A DNA stretch of 64,000 nucleotides from Diphasiastrum complanatum (GCA_029204225.1 CM055098.1:22013367-22077366), one strand, 5' to 3'; shown: positions 34,200 to 46,623, numbered from the stretch's first letter. Made by a program: numbers and translations. Notes: generated from the sequence alone by a model not told the origin.

Positions 34200-35520
34200 A
34201 ATTTATGTTCCTATCAACATAGACTTAAAATTAGGCCAAGATTTGACCTCATCTTCATAAAGACATTCTTGAGTAGAGGTTTGGTGAGAAGATCTGCAAC
34301 ACAATCTGAAGATGCAACATATTCTAATGAGATCTCTCTTCCAATGACTTTTTCTCTTACAAAATGATGAGCCACTTCAATATGCTTGCTGGATTATTTG
34401 CAAGAGCCTGAGCAGAAATGTTATCATTCTTGATAATTGGAAGATCTTCATCTGCATAACACTTTAGCTCCAAAAGTAGCCTTTTGATCCATAAAACCTC
34501 CTTTGTTGTGGTTGTAAGAGATTTGTATTTAGCTTCACAGGTTGATAAGGAAATAGTTTCCTGCTTCTTTGATAGCCAAGAAACCAAGTTCTCTCCAAGA
34601 AATATAGTGTAAGCACTTGTGGATTTCCTATCCAACCTGTCTCCTACAAAATCTGAATCTGAAAAAGCAATCAAAGTCAGATCTTCTCCTTCGTAGAATA
34701 ATCCATAATCCAAGGTAGAAGATATATACCTCAAGATTCTTTTAGCCAACTTCCAATGATATAACTTTGGATTCTGCATATGTTGACTTAGCTTATGAAC
34801 ACAAAAGCTTAGATCAGGCCTAGTCACCATTAACCAAATAAGTGAGCCAATAAGACTCCTATAAAGAGTGATGTCCTCAAAGAAATTTTCATCATCTTTC
34901 ATAGGAACTTTTACAGTGTGCTCCATAGGTGTATCTATGCCTTTACAGTTTTCCATATGGAATTTCTTGAGCATGGAAAGTGCATATCTACTTTGGCTTA
35001 TAAATGCATGACCTTTCCAAAAATCTATTTCAAGTCTAGAATATAGTGAAGAACTCCTAAGTCCTGCATCTTAAACTCAGTACCAAGTGCATGCTTAGTT
35101 TCTTCAACTAACTTCTCATTGTTTCCACAGATAATGATATCATCTACATAGATGAGAAGTATAATTACAAAGTTATTTACAAACTTATAATACAGAGAAG
35201 GGTCATATTCACTTAGACAAAGTCTGAGTGATATGAGATAGGAGTTGAGCCTTGCATACCAAGACCTTGGTGCCTGTTTCAATCCATACAGACTTTTGAA
35301 CAAAAGACAAACTTTTGATTCATCACCTTCCTTCACAAAACCTGGAGGTTGTTCCATGTAAATCTCCTCCTCAAGGTAACCATTGAGAAATGCGTTAGAA
35401 ACATCAAGCTGGAACATACTCCATTTGTGAAAACATGCAAGAGAGATGAGTATTCGAATTGTCACCATCTTTGCAACTGGTGCAAAGGTGTCTTCATAGT
35501 TGTTAGCAACTGTGCTAACA
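34200..35520 (-). mobile_element. Ty1/copia reverse transcriptase and RNase H, 5' truncated
   Basis: From high to low: YEDTFAPVAKMVTIRILISL, FQLDVSNAFLNGYLEEEIYM, LYGLKQAPRSWYARL, IYVDDIIICGN, then (after a frame change near 35025) ITLYRSLIGSL, FSDSDFVGDRLDRKSTSAY, SWLSKKQETISLSTCEAKYK and, after another frame change near 34390, KHIEVAHHFVREKV and VADLLTKPL. The catalytic YVDD is intact. Upstream gag, protease and integrase are absent: homology stops near 35520 at a 20-base palindrome. It inserted next to, or within, gypsy DNA. Confidence 0.92.
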
Positions 35521-35639
35521 CAGAGAAAATAAAAAAGAAAGAAATAAAACTTCGTGGCATGTGTTTTGTAAGACCACATATGAGTATTTGTCAATAAACT
35601 TCAGCCATGGCATGTGTTTTGTAAGTCCATGAGTAGAAG

Positions 35640-36312
35640 CTTAAATAATAAAAAAAAAGCTTAAACTTAGATTTAGAACTTAGACTTAGGAAACTTAAGA
35701 TTAGCAATATTTTATCTTAAGTTTTCCAAAGTTAAGAAATTTGAAGCTCTAAATCCTAAGTTAGAAGTTCTAGAAAGGCTAGAAACATATTAGTCCCATA
35801 AGTTATTAGATACTTATGGAAGACCCTCCTTGCCATAAAAGGAGAGGTATTTGCATTGTAAACAACACTTTTGAGATTAAGCTATCTTGCCCTCTATTTT
35901 GGAGAATTATCACTCTATTTCATTTGTGTTCCCTTTGGAAAGGTGCATAGCTTGAGAGAAGGTGCTTGGGCCTCCTCTTGCCTCCTTTTCATCGGTTTTA
36001 GTGTGGCATGTCCATTAATGCTTATTTGCTTAGTATTTGCCGCAATCTCATTTTATTACCCTTTGGGTGTTAATCTAGGATTTAGTCTAATCACCTTGCT
36101 AGTTGGGTAAGCCTTAGTAAGGTTTTTGTATTTTGTCATCTCAGTTGATTTCATGCACTAGTTGGGTAAGCATTAGTGCTTCATCATTGTTTTATTTTCG
36201 TATTTCCGTTGAAGCTTGTTGTAGAAACTTAAAAAGTGGACGAATCTCTACATCCCTATACTACACCCGTAAGTAGATCTAGCCACCGCACGAACTAGAA
36301 ATACTTCCAACA
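35640..36312 (+). mobile_element. 5' LTR of the gypsy element at 36-41 kb
   Basis: Ends CTTCCAACA at 36312, next to the primer-binding site, and carries a CATAAAAGG box near 35834. The left end is not clear because no TGTTGGAAG start was found; the copia fragment to the left may have replaced it. Contains two similar CTAGTTGGGTAAGC.TTAGT patches at 36101 and 36158. Confidence 0.6.
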
Positions 36313-36328
36313 TTGGCATCGTTGCCGC
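36313..36328 (+). promoter_or_regulatory. Primer-binding site, tRNA-Asp type
   Basis: TTGGCATCGTTGCCGC directly after the LTR end. It differs by little from the TGGCGCCGTTGCC site that Tat/Athila-like plant gypsy elements use with tRNA-Asp; the CG to AT change fits deamination of a methylated CpG. Confidence 0.7.
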
Positions 36329-37166
36329 TTTTTAAGTATTTTCTACCTAGCTTGTTCTCCTTTTTCTTTTTGTTTTTTTTACTTCCGTGTTGTATGTTTG
36401 CTTGTGTGCTTGTCTCTATCTACCAACAAACAGCATGCGTCGTCTCTCCAGTCCTACACAAGCTACGGAGCAACTTCTTCAACCGGGGGGAAGCAACAAA
36501 AGAGTCAACTTGGGCATTTTCTTCAAAAGAAGTGACCCAAGTGACCTTTTTCACAACCAAAAAGGTATCTCAGAATTCGCCAGCCTGTCTGCAGCCTTAA
36601 CAGACCCTGATCTTTCATTTTATCACCTCCACAAATTCTGACAATGACAGATTTTGAGAAAACAGCCTGATATACTGTCAAAATCCCTTATTTCTCACCC
36701 AAATCTTTGTCCTAGAATTCGTCGGCTTCACTGAGGCTAGATCTCATTAAGATCAGTCCTCCAACAGCTCCGCGAATTCTATCTTAGAGATTTTGCCCGT
36801 TTCCAGTCAGAACATCACATTTTTTTTCATATTATCTATCTGCCAGTCAAACCTCTCTGTTAGAATTCGCCATCTAGCCTAAGAATTCGTTCTTAAAGAG
36901 CACGATTTCCCTATCCTATCCGTGAATTTTGAAACTCCAATTTTTTTCCAGAAAATCTAAAAATATCACTATTCTAACATTCAAAACTCCTTTTCAGAAT
37001 TCGCGAGTATTATAGTTAGATTTATCTACCTTTCCACAATTTCTCAGCCTTTCCGCGAATTCTATTACAATCAGAAAGACCAATTTTTGTCCTACAATAT
37101 CCATTCTGCAAGCAAACTGCCCTTTTACCAAGTACAGTATTGTCCTGCTCATCTATATTCTACATC
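36329..37166 (+). other. Gypsy leader with repeated AGAATTCGC motif
   Basis: About 840 noncoding bases between the PBS and gag. AGAATTCG(C/T) or its inverse GCGAATTCT occurs at about 36572, 36713, 36772, 36862, 36882, 36996 and 37054, in both orientations, with pyrimidine-rich sequence between. The copies look like a decayed tandem array and not chance EcoRI sites. Confidence 0.6.
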
Positions 37167-38834
37167 ATGTCTCGTGACTGTGCTGAATCTTCTAATCCGA
37201 CTCCTCCACGACTAGAATGAAGAATTCCACGTATCGATGCACCAAAATACGATGGCAAATCTGACCTAGTCCGATTTCTCCAAGACTTTGATAATGCATG
37301 CCGTTTTCATGGAGATACTTCTGAAACTGAAAAGCTTCGCCTATTTCCCACGGTATTCTATGGCATCGCCAAGGAGTGGTACTTGAATCTCGAAGCTCCT
37401 GATCTTGCTTCTTGGACCACCCTGAAGGACGCTCTCATCAAGCGTTTCAAACCACCCAAATTGACTCAGAGCCCGTTCATTCACATTACTCAAATCAAGA
37501 TGCATCGCGAAGAGTCTGTCCGAAACTACATTGAGCGTTTTAAATGTCTCAAAGTAGAATGCGTTGATGAAAATATCACCAAACAAATGGCCATAAAACT
37601 ATTCTTAGTCGGACTGCCAAAAAACATCTGTCGTGAACTCAAACCAGTTGACCTTTATGATCAACTTAAGGATGTGATGACCGATGCTATCCGTGAAGAA
37701 GACGAATGTTCCGACGATGACTTTGACCATCGTGAAAAGAAATCTAAGAATCCAGGCCGTCCTAATCACCCGAAGTCTGATAATATTGCTCAGTCTTCTG
37801 AACTTTTACATCAAATGGAAACCTGGCAAAAAGCTCAACAATCTCATATGCATAAACTCACTGCCGATTTCCAAACTGCCATGAAACATATTGCTAAGAA
37901 ATCCTTTTCAGCAAGGAAAAATGTCTAGTGTCCAATCTGCTCACAACATCACACTGCTAATGAATGCCCTCAATTGCGAAATCATTTCCCAGCAGCCACC
38001 AGACCCACCATCTATCGAGCTTACCGCCCTTACCTGCCACAACAACCTGTGCCACGACCAGGGGTTTACCAACCGCAACCACCTGCACCAAATCAATACC
38101 AATCCCCACAGCAATAGTTTGTTGTTAACCAACCTACCTTTCAAAACGCTGTCCATTATCTTGATCCGAATGCCATCGATCCGGCCACCTACTATGTGGA
38201 AGCCAATACTCAACCACAGTACTCTACTGAAATGGTTGTTTATTATACCTATGATTCTAATGCTCAACCAGTGGATCCCAATGCCCAAGCTTACAATCCA
38301 AACCAAGTTGTCTTTGCCGCACATCAACTGCCCGCAATACGAGGATGCTTTATCTGTGCAGGTAAACATCCTAGTATTCGTTGCCTAGATAAACTTCGTT
38401 TTCCCCCCGCTTGTGATAACTATGGTATTGAACATCACGTGAAGGACTTCCCATCCCGATCTAAGTCAGCCGCTCCTTTCGGTTCAATGCAAGTAGAAAC
38501 CTTACCAATCGAAACACATCCTGCTTGGGTCTTGACTCGGGCACAAACCCAATGCCAAGCCCCTACGCTTGCACCCAGCCAAACTCAACCACAGGCTGTT
38601 CCTCCAAGTGATGATTCAACCCCGATAGTTTACCCTCACCCATCTGAAGAAATTCGACTGCATCATGAGTATCGCCAGCAAATCCGCAATGCCGACCAAC
38701 AATCTTCCTCTTCCCATAAAGTACCTCCCAAGCCGTTTGAAAGCAAAACCCTTGAAGGTACCGAAGTTTGGGGAGATCTACTACAAGACAATGTCACTCT
38801 TCCCTTCCATGTCCTCTGGAAGCATGCTGGCTAG
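37167..38834 (+). pseudogene. Ty3/gypsy gag
   Basis: One frame starting MSRDCAESSNPTPPRLE. Core: APKYDGKSDLVRFLQDFDNA, FYGIAKEWYLNL, HREESVRNYIERFKCL, LFLVGLPKNICRELK. The zinc knuckle CPICSQHHTANECPQL follows at about 37929, then a Pro/Gln-rich tail with a second cysteine cluster (CFICAGKHPSIRC). In-frame stops at 37218-37220, 37926-37928, 38115-38117 and 38832-38834. Because the frame is kept for 1.6 kb despite four stops, decay is by point mutation and fairly recent. The frame runs on into the protease. Confidence 0.88.
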
Positions 38835-38879
38835 TGGAAACAACATATCCAATCCAATACCACCACCACTATTGATGAG

Positions 38880-39263
38880 TTGCCTGAAATGCCCTTACAT
38901 CTAACCAATCTACTCAACGAACGAGGCAACATCAAAATCCCAGCTACCCATCATCAATCTCGTGAAGTTTTAGCAGTACTCGATGGAGGTTTCGGGGTTA
39001 ATATCATTTCCACATCCCTCATGATGGAATGGAATCTGAACGACAAGCTAGCCAAACCTACTTGTCAGCTTCGGATGGCTGATCAAAGTGTGGTCCGACC
39101 TACCGGTTTTCCTCCGTATGTGCTGATCAAACTAGGAGGTCTCAAGTTTTCTATTGATCTCGTAGTACTTGATATTCCTAATAATGCCTATTCTTATGAA
39201 TTACTACTTGGTCGTCCGTGGCTCACCAATGCACGAGTCATTCATGACTGGAGCAAAGGCTGA
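38880..39263 (+). pseudogene. Ty3/gypsy aspartic protease
   Basis: Same frame as gag. REVLAVLDGGFGVNIISTSL carries the active-site Asp in the LDGG form, followed by LRMADQSVVRPTGF, VVLDIPNNAYSYELLLGRPW and the LGRPWL flap end. A TGA at 39261-39263 ends the open stretch, but readable protein continues to about 39530, where the frame changes into the RT frame. Confidence 0.85.
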
Positions 39264-39534
39264 GTCACTTTTGGCAATTGTGACAGTTCTGTCACCATTG
39301 ACTGAATGAGTAAACTCAAACCTGCACACATCCATGACGAGGGATCCTCAACCACCAACTCCGTATTTGAGCCATACCAGTCCAGCCACGAAAAAGGTCA
39401 TTATGTTAAATCTACTATTATCATAAACTGGAGTCATAGTCTAGTTACCATTGATTGTGTGAATGCCGATTAGTGCTCAGCATTAGGAGAATTGTACCTC
39501 TCCACTCCCAATCGATCAAGACCAATAACCTGAT

Positions 39535-41298
39535 TTGGATACACCTATCATCAATGTCAATTTTATTGATATTCTTCCACACCATGATGAATTGCTAAAT
39601 GTTTCATGGCTACCTACTAATGAATCAAATGATCTATTCATTGATGACGAGAACGTCTTACGAATTCAGAATTGCCCAGAAGATATGGACATTTTTGATC
39701 TTCAGATCCTCAACTATATGGAAGCACTCCCACTTAGGACCTATCTGCAACATGCTTCCAAGGTGAAACCAGTTGCCAAGGTTGCAATTGAAAAACATGA
39801 GACAAAATTCTACCGTCCCAAATGCCCACACTATCCATGGGATCTCTGTGAGGAGGAGACTATCTTTCAAATTGATGATGAGATCCTCCATGACATACCA
39901 ATTGCCCCTCATCCACACACATCTCCACCACCAAAACCTCAACCACGTGGTCAAACTATGAAAGAGAAAATAAAAAAACCACTTCAAATTCAACCGCCGG
40001 GTGACCTCACCATTGTTCGGGAAATTCTTGAGATTGCCTCTCACCCTACACCAATCCCCAATAAATTCCAAGCCCCATCTCGGCAAGAGAAAGGCAAGGC
40101 TCCCCTCGAATCTCCAGCCCATGATGGTCCTGTATACTTTAAGGACTATACGATCGAGGATGTCACAATCCAATTACCCCAAGCTCAACGTAAGCCAACT
40201 GGTAATTCACCCTACAAAGGCCCTGCACAAACCATAATCCTTTCCCTGAGTGAGCCAAATGAAACCAACGAATATCTTGTCCATGTCGGAGCTCCTCTCA
40301 ATCGTGAACAACGCAGATGTCTTGAAAAGCTCCTGCGAAAATATCGACATATCTGGACCTATAAAGACATGAAAGACGTCTCACCCCAAGTAGTTGTGCA
40401 TCGTATTCCGCTTAAATCAGGTGCGAGACCCACTGCAAGTTGTCCATACAGATGCAATCCCATCTATAAGGCCAAGATTGAAGAAGAATTACAATGCCTC
40501 TTAGATGCGGGATTTATCTATGAGATTGAGCATACTGAGTGGGTCTCTCCAATTGTCGTCATCCCCAAGAAAAATGAAAAACTCCGCATCTGTGTCGATT
40601 TTAAGAAACTTAACGTCGTCACTGAACGTGATCATTTTCCATTACCTTTCAGAGAATCCATCTTAGAAAATCTAACAGGAGATGAGGCTTACTCCTCCTT
40701 AGATGGCTTTAGCGGATACAATATGATCCAAATCGCTGAAGAAGATCAACACAGAATTGCGTTTGCCACAAAATGGGGAACCTTCTGCTGGAAAGTCATG
40801 CCCTTTGGTCTCTGCAATGCTCCTAGCACCTTCCAACGTGTTATGCAAGCGGCCTTTTCTCAGCAGATGGGCGATATCTTAGAAATTTACTTGGACGATT
40901 TAGGTGCACATTCCGAAGAAATACGCCATCTGTCTGTGCTTGAAGTTTTTTTTATCCAATGCCAATGCTTCGGCAGCTCTCTCTGTCCTAAAAAATGCCA
41001 GATTTGGGTAACCCATGGTATTGTGTTCGGACATATTATCTCACGAAATGGCATTGCCACTGACCCTAAAAAGATCCGTATCATTCAAAAGCTACCAGAA
41101 TCGCGTACGATACGTAAAGTTTACTCCTTCCTTGGCCACACCAACTATTATCAGTGCTTTATTTTCGATTTCGCTAACAAAGCATGCTTAATCTACAAAG
41201 TAGTTGTAGTTCCCAAATGGACGGATGAACAACGCGTCGTCTTTAATAAACTCAAAGAAGCCCTTACCACTGCACCCATCCTCCGGGCTCCGCTTGTA
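39535..41298 (+). pseudogene. Ty3/gypsy reverse transcriptase, RNase H lost
   Basis: A long open frame. The first 250 codons are an acidic and Pro-rich linker; RT begins around 40380: HRIPLKSGARPTASCPYRCN, DAGFIYEIEHTEWVSPIVVI, LRICVDFKKLN, SSLDGFSGYNMIQIAEEDQH, MPFGLCNAPSTFQRVM and YLDDLGAHS (catalytic Asp pair at 40894-40899). Thumb and connection follow (GHTNYYQ, KWTDEQRVVFNKLKEAL). Homology stops after APILRAP near 41298, so RNase H and integrase are missing. The frame goes on to 41385 in unrelated sequence. The RT part has no internal stop, unlike gag. Confidence 0.93.
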
Positions 41299-43179
41299 AA
41301 AATGTTTTGCGGCTTTCTAGCCAGTTGCAAAAATAGCCGACATAGCCGTGCTAAAATTTCACCATGTACAAAGCTGTTTTGCTAATATATGTTTACATAG
41401 TGTATTTGTAGAAAAACCAGTTTGTCGGAAGAGCTCTAGTCATGAATGTTGCACCAGTTTCAAGAAAAGAACAGACAAAGAAAAATACTGTGAAAAATTT
41501 GCCACCGAAAAATATTATAACAGGGCCAAATACTATGGAAATCTTAACGACAACGTCAAGGTAATTTTGAGCACTAGATAGACCAATGGGCCAAGTAGTA
41601 CAATTGTATGGAAAAACCGTCAACATAGGAAACCGACAATCTGAAAAACCGAGAAAAGAAAATGATGGGATAACTACACCTATAGGGGTTGACTAGTAGC
41701 TACTAGGTTGGTTAACAAAGATAAGGCAAAAAGGTTTCTTGCCCTAAGCACATACTATTTTGGCAAAAGACAATCGAAGGGAAGAGCCACTTGGAAAAAG
41801 CAACGAAACGCCAAACTTGAGAAGCGTGAAAAGATAAGCTTCAAGGTTGTTAAGCTCCAAAGCCCAAAGAACATCCTATTTGGAGGAGAGGAGCAAGTTG
41901 GAGAATCTACTAAAATAGGTGAACCCTAATAAGGGAGGGACATGTGGCAAGGAAGGTATAAAACGCATGACAATTGGCAAAATGTCGTATTGAAGGTGAA
42001 CCCTTTGGGTTTGGCTATATAAGCTTACATATTCTCTCAATAGAAAAGAGGTGTTAATATGAGGTCCAATATGAGTTGAATGGGAGTGTGTAATATATAT
42101 CAAAGTTTGCTTAGGTTCCCTTTCTAGTTGGCTTTTGAAAAAAGTTTCTTCCTCGTGGAATTGCAATGATAAGTTTTCTTATGGATTGAGGATAGGTTAT
42201 GGATGCCTCCTATAGAGATTCAAAGTTCTAACATGAGAGAGAGGTAAAGTCCTTCCAAGACATTTCCATATCCACACTTCGTTGATTTCTGAGAAGTACA
42301 TCTAAAGTTTCAAGCAACACTTTCTTTGGGTTTACAACTGATCCAATTACATATCCAACGGAATTCCAGCCATATTGAAGCGTGATCAACCATGCATTCT
42401 GGTCTACGGGTTAGGCGCATTCCTAAACACAGTCAACGAGTTTCCAGCTAGCTGACATTCTCTCTTGTAGACAGTTAAGGCTAGTAATAGAATCATTAGC
42501 AAGACTTTCACTGGGAGTTCCTAGAAGCAATTCAGGGTGTTGAAACCATGCTCGTCTAGGATCATTCAGTAAATTTCCGTTGTCATTGTTAGATGCTACA
42601 GATGAGTGTATTGGTGGTTCAAAGATTGGGGTTTGTGTAAGATATTGTGTTATTTCTGCGTATCGAGTGGAGGTAGCGTCTGTCAGATGTCAATATCTGT
42701 CAATCACAAGCTCGTATACCTCTAAATAACTATGTTCTGCACAGTGCTGAACCCTAATCACTATCATCGAGAAGTAGGTTATGATGAAATTCTGGGGTGT
42801 AGAAGTGGTATCGTAATATTCCTCTTCTATACATTTGGAAAACATCGCCGAGTGACGACATGAGTTGATACTCAACTCTACTCATATGTAACTGTGCATT
42901 TTATTTTCTGTGGTTTTTCTTTATAGAGTATTACCCTTAGTGACTGTCCCTAACCCCATGTGTTTGGCATCATGCTCTCTAGGGTGGTTTTGCACTACTA
43001 GGGTGTGATTTATAGGTCCTCATTTGATGAACATATTTTTCTTTAGGGCCTACATAAGATTCGCTTGTTGATTCTATCTCCGTGTTCGTGGGGTGCAAGT
43101 TATACGTACCGCTTTGTTTGATGAGCGGTAGTATTTCGCCATCCGTCAGTTCTAGGTGTTTCGCTAGACATTTCCAACA
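41299..43179 (+). other. Noncoding LTR-like DNA ending in an LTR terminus
   Basis: No coding homology. A CTATATAAGC box lies at 42015-42024 and the stretch ends TTTCGCTAGACATTTCCAACA at 43179, which resembles the terminus of the LTR at 36312 (CTAGAAATACTTCCAACA). This is probably the LTR, or LTR plus 3' noncoding DNA, of a gypsy element; the start is not defined. Confidence 0.4.
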
Positions 43180-43429
43180 GTGCGTGTGACTAGTGAGACT
43201 TAATCAAAGCGGCGTATTTCGGCCACATTTGGTGGACTGCCTGCTCTTGCGTTTCAAAGAGGTCGGGCCCAGTATTTAAGTTAGCAACTTCATATGACAT
43301 AGTAATGACATGCTTGCTCAACTTTGCTTTTCATAACAACCATCAATAACACATGAGAATTGAGTAGTATCAATCTTCTGTTAGAGGGCATTTAGCGATA
43401 CTTGAAAAATATTTTCAGGAGTGTTCTAC

Positions 43430-45420
43430 TACTTGTATAGCCCTGAATGCCAACAAGCGTATATTCGGAGTACCCTATGGTGTGCTATTAGGACATGTTA
43501 TCAGTCATTATGGTATAGCCATCGATCCAGAAAAAATCACGATGCTTTTAGCCATTATGACACCCTCCACAGTTACCCAATTGCAATCTTTCTTAGGAGG
43601 AACTGGCTATTATAGAAACTACGTGATGGTCTATGCCTCAATAATCTTCCCTTTGACTCGATTATTGAAAGAAAAATCTGAGTAGAATTGGAATGAGAAA
43701 TGTGAACTTGAAAGAAGCCTTAGCAAAAGCCCCGATACTAAAATCACCGATGTATGATCACGAATTTTACGTATTCACTAGTACTACTGACATCTGTATC
43801 AATTGTTGTCTAGCTCAAATATGGGATAAAGTGTATCATTCAATCACCTTTGTTGTCCATAAACTAAATGCAGTAAAACTCAAGTATACAAAAGCTGAGA
43901 AGATTTGTCTAGGGATTTCATATGCCGCTACTAAATTTAGACACTATCTTCTACACATGAAAGTAACGTTTTTTACAAAGAGTGAAGTAGTGACATTAAT
44001 GATGAACAAGTTGGAACCGCCTAGTCGCTTAATGAAATGGATTTTGTCATTGCAAGAATTTGATTATGAATTGCAAAGCAAACCACCGCGATTACAAGGT
44101 CTAAATGACTGCATTTGTGAGTTGGAAAATATTACGACCAATGATAGTGATTGGAAAAATGATCATTTACGTGACCTATTGCGAATAGACATTACCATGA
44201 TCACAGAATGGTATGCTAATTTAGCTACCTATCTGTCTACTTTAAAAACACCAGACACAATGACTCCTCAAGAGAAGCAGAAGCTACATGCGCAAGCCTT
44301 AAATTTCGCATTAATAGATGGAATCCTATATCAAAGAGAAGTAGAAGGAATTTATAGAAGATGTGTGACTCCTGAAGAGACAAGTTTCATCCTAGAGGAA
44401 TGTCACGATTCTGCCTGTGGTGGACACTTTGTTGGTCAACTAACAGGTCAGAAAATCTTAAGAGCAGGATATTGGTGGCCAACATTATTCAAGGATGCAC
44501 ATGCTCATGCTAGAGCTTGTGATATTTGCCAACATGTAGAGACCAGGGTAAATCGGACTAGATCCCTCATTCCTATGCAAGTTCAAATACCATTCAAAAA
44601 ATGGGGGATCGACTTTATAGGCCCTATTCACCCAGCATCTTCATCTCCGAAACACTATATTATCGCAGCACAGACTACTTTACTAAGTGGGCTGAAGCAA
44701 AGACAGGGCCTAAAGGGAATGCCAAAGAAACGGTACAATTCCTGTTAAAACAAGTCATAGGTAGATTTGGAGCTCCTAGAGAACTGATTTCAGATCGAGG
44801 AACTCACTTTCTGAACAAAATTATAGAGAGTCTGATGAAACAATTACTGATTAAACATTGGAAAAGTACTCCTTATCACCCTCAAGCGAACGGCCAAGCC
44901 GAAACTACAAATAAACAGCTGATGACCATATTACGAAAAACAGTAGCTGAAAATAAAAGAGACTGGGATAAGAAGTTATATGCTGCTTTGTAGGCTTACA
45001 ATGTAACCTACAAAACTAGTATGAATCACACTCCTTTCTTCCTGGTATATGGACAAGAATGTATCCTGCCTATTGAAATAGAATTACCATCCCTAAGACT
45101 AGCTATGTCTCACAATCTGGGTAGAGTCCATCCAACAGCGTATCGATGTCTTACAAGAGTTGCACGAGCAATGATTGATCTCCTTAGTGCATCAAGCGAC
45201 CCATAAAAAAAATCATGAAAACAATGCATGATAGAAAAATCTCGAATTACAAGTTTAGCCAAGGCCAACTGGTCTTGTATTACGACACTAGGCATGAGCT
45301 AATGCCTCAAAAATTTGGCATGCATTGGACTAGACCATATGTAATAAAAACGTTGTATGACAACAACACAGCTAGGTTAGCTGAAATAGAGGTGGCTCAT
45401 TCAGAACTCGTGTGAACATT
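43430..45420 (+). pseudogene. Ty3/gypsy RT thumb, RNase H and integrase
   Basis: Begins inside RT (NANKRIFGVPYGVLLGHVIS, QSFLGGTGYYRNYV), then a stop, RNase H (APILKSPMYDHEFYVFTSTT, AEKICLGISYAATKFRHYLL), the integrase finger (EECHDSACGGHFVGQLTGQK, YWWPTLFKDAHAHARACDIC) and the integrase core after a one-base frame change near 44665: TDYFTKWAEAK, LISDRGTHFLN, NGQAETTNKQL. All three catalytic acids are present. A TAG near 44991 and frame changes near 45110-45215 precede the C-terminal part (KFSQGQLVLYYD, KFGMHWTRPYVI). Upstream RT, protease and gag are deleted: only about 250 bases separate the LTR end at 43179 from RT. Confidence 0.9.
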
Positions 45421-45528
45421 GACAAAATCAAGCCATATTATGTGTAAATAGAGTCGTACCATGTACAAGGTATAATACCAAATTTTTCTTTTCTTTTGCA
45501 GAACATCTGAATTATCTACCAAAGTATG

Positions 45529-45996
45529 GACCTCAGAACTTGGGAACAGGAGTTGATTCAACCACTCTCTTAGACCATAAATTCCAAGTATAGTTTTATA
45601 TGGGATGATACCATCTTAGACTATACAGTTGACTCCAAGCAACTTTGGAAATGGGATAGCGACGATGAGCTTTCCTTTCTAAAATTTCTATATGAACAAA
45701 AATTGATCCAAAAAATAAACGTAGATTGTGAATATGAAGAAGGTTGTAGGTCTCATTATGAAATAGGGAGTCCATTCATGGATGTGAATATCATCGACGA
45801 ACACATCCTGAATGAACTGGCCACAGTATTACTAGTAAGAAAAACTGTATATATCTACTATAACCCCGCAAAGATAAGTGTGCCTAGGAGGATGAGACCA
45901 TTAATAACAAATTTCTTTGGTGGATTGTATTGGAGTAATCAACTGACATGGGAATATGCACACCCAGCCGGCCGATTACCTACTGCCAGTCTATAA
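45529..45996 (+). other. Extra ORF downstream of gypsy integrase, unknown product
   Basis: A frame starting MDLRTWEQELIQP and running to a stop at 45994-45996, about 155 codons with one TAG at 45571-45573. It is preceded by a strong splice-acceptor-like TTTTCTTTTCTTTTGCAG ending at 45501. The product is acidic then basic, rich in Trp/Tyr/Asp (WKWDSDDELSFLKFLYEQK, YYNPAKISVPRRMRP), with no signal peptide or membrane segment, so it is not env-like. Extra ORFs 3' of integrase are known in several plant gypsy lineages; this one I do not recognise. Confidence 0.5.
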
Positions 45997-46000
45997 TATG

Positions 46001-46024
46001 TATATATATATATATATATATATA
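46001..46024. repeat. (TA)12 microsatellite
   Basis: Lies just after the stop of the extra ORF. Confidence 0.95.
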
Positions 46025-46039
46025 TTTGCACCTGTTGAA

Positions 46040-46600
46040 CTAACAGTTTTTTTTTCATTTTTTGGAATTATTCGGGTTTTTTTTCCGCAATTTTTGTGAT
46101 TTTCGTGATTTAGAGTTTTCGGATTCTTCCGCATTTAGAGTTTTCATGAAACTTTTCGGATTTTTCGCGCGTTTTTGCGAGTTTTTGGGGTTTTTTTCGT
46201 AAGTTAAAGTTTTGAGTTTTTCATAATTTTTGCGAAGGTTTTTTGGAGATTTTTCACGATTATTTGATTTTTTTTTAAAGAGTTTTTAGGGTTTTTGGGG
46301 ATTTTCTCGATTTAAGGTTTTCCGCAATTTTTGACTTTTTTTGTGAATTCTCGAATTTCAAGACAGTGATTTTCGTGATATTCAAGAAATTTACATTTTT
46401 AGGGTTTTTTTTTCACTATTTTCAAGTTTTTTGCGACTCGAGATCTCTCGAGTTTTTCAAAAATTTTGAATCATTTCAAGATTTTTGAGTCTCTTTGAAT
46501 TTTCGAATCTCTTTGAAATTCTTCCGGTTTTTCCAAAAAAAATTCATTTTTCAAGTATTTGTGATTTTCGAATTTTTGGTATTTTTTCAAGTTTCAGCTC
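46040..46600 (+). repeat. T-rich block with TTTTCG/TTTTTGCGA words
   Basis: About 560 bases of very T-rich plus strand with recurring GATTTTTCG, TTTTTCGCG and GAGTTTT words. It follows the gypsy coding region and leads to a polypurine tract, so it is the element's 3' noncoding region. Confidence 0.75.
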
Positions 46601-46623
46601 GGCTAAGGTATCGTGAACCACAT

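Noticed and set aside
40887-41084. Minus-strand ORFs across the gypsy RT
   Set aside because: Antisense shadows of the RT frame, as is 39658-40173.
45529-45996. Envelope-like gene
   Set aside because: No signal peptide, membrane span or furin-like site; kept only as an unknown extra ORF.
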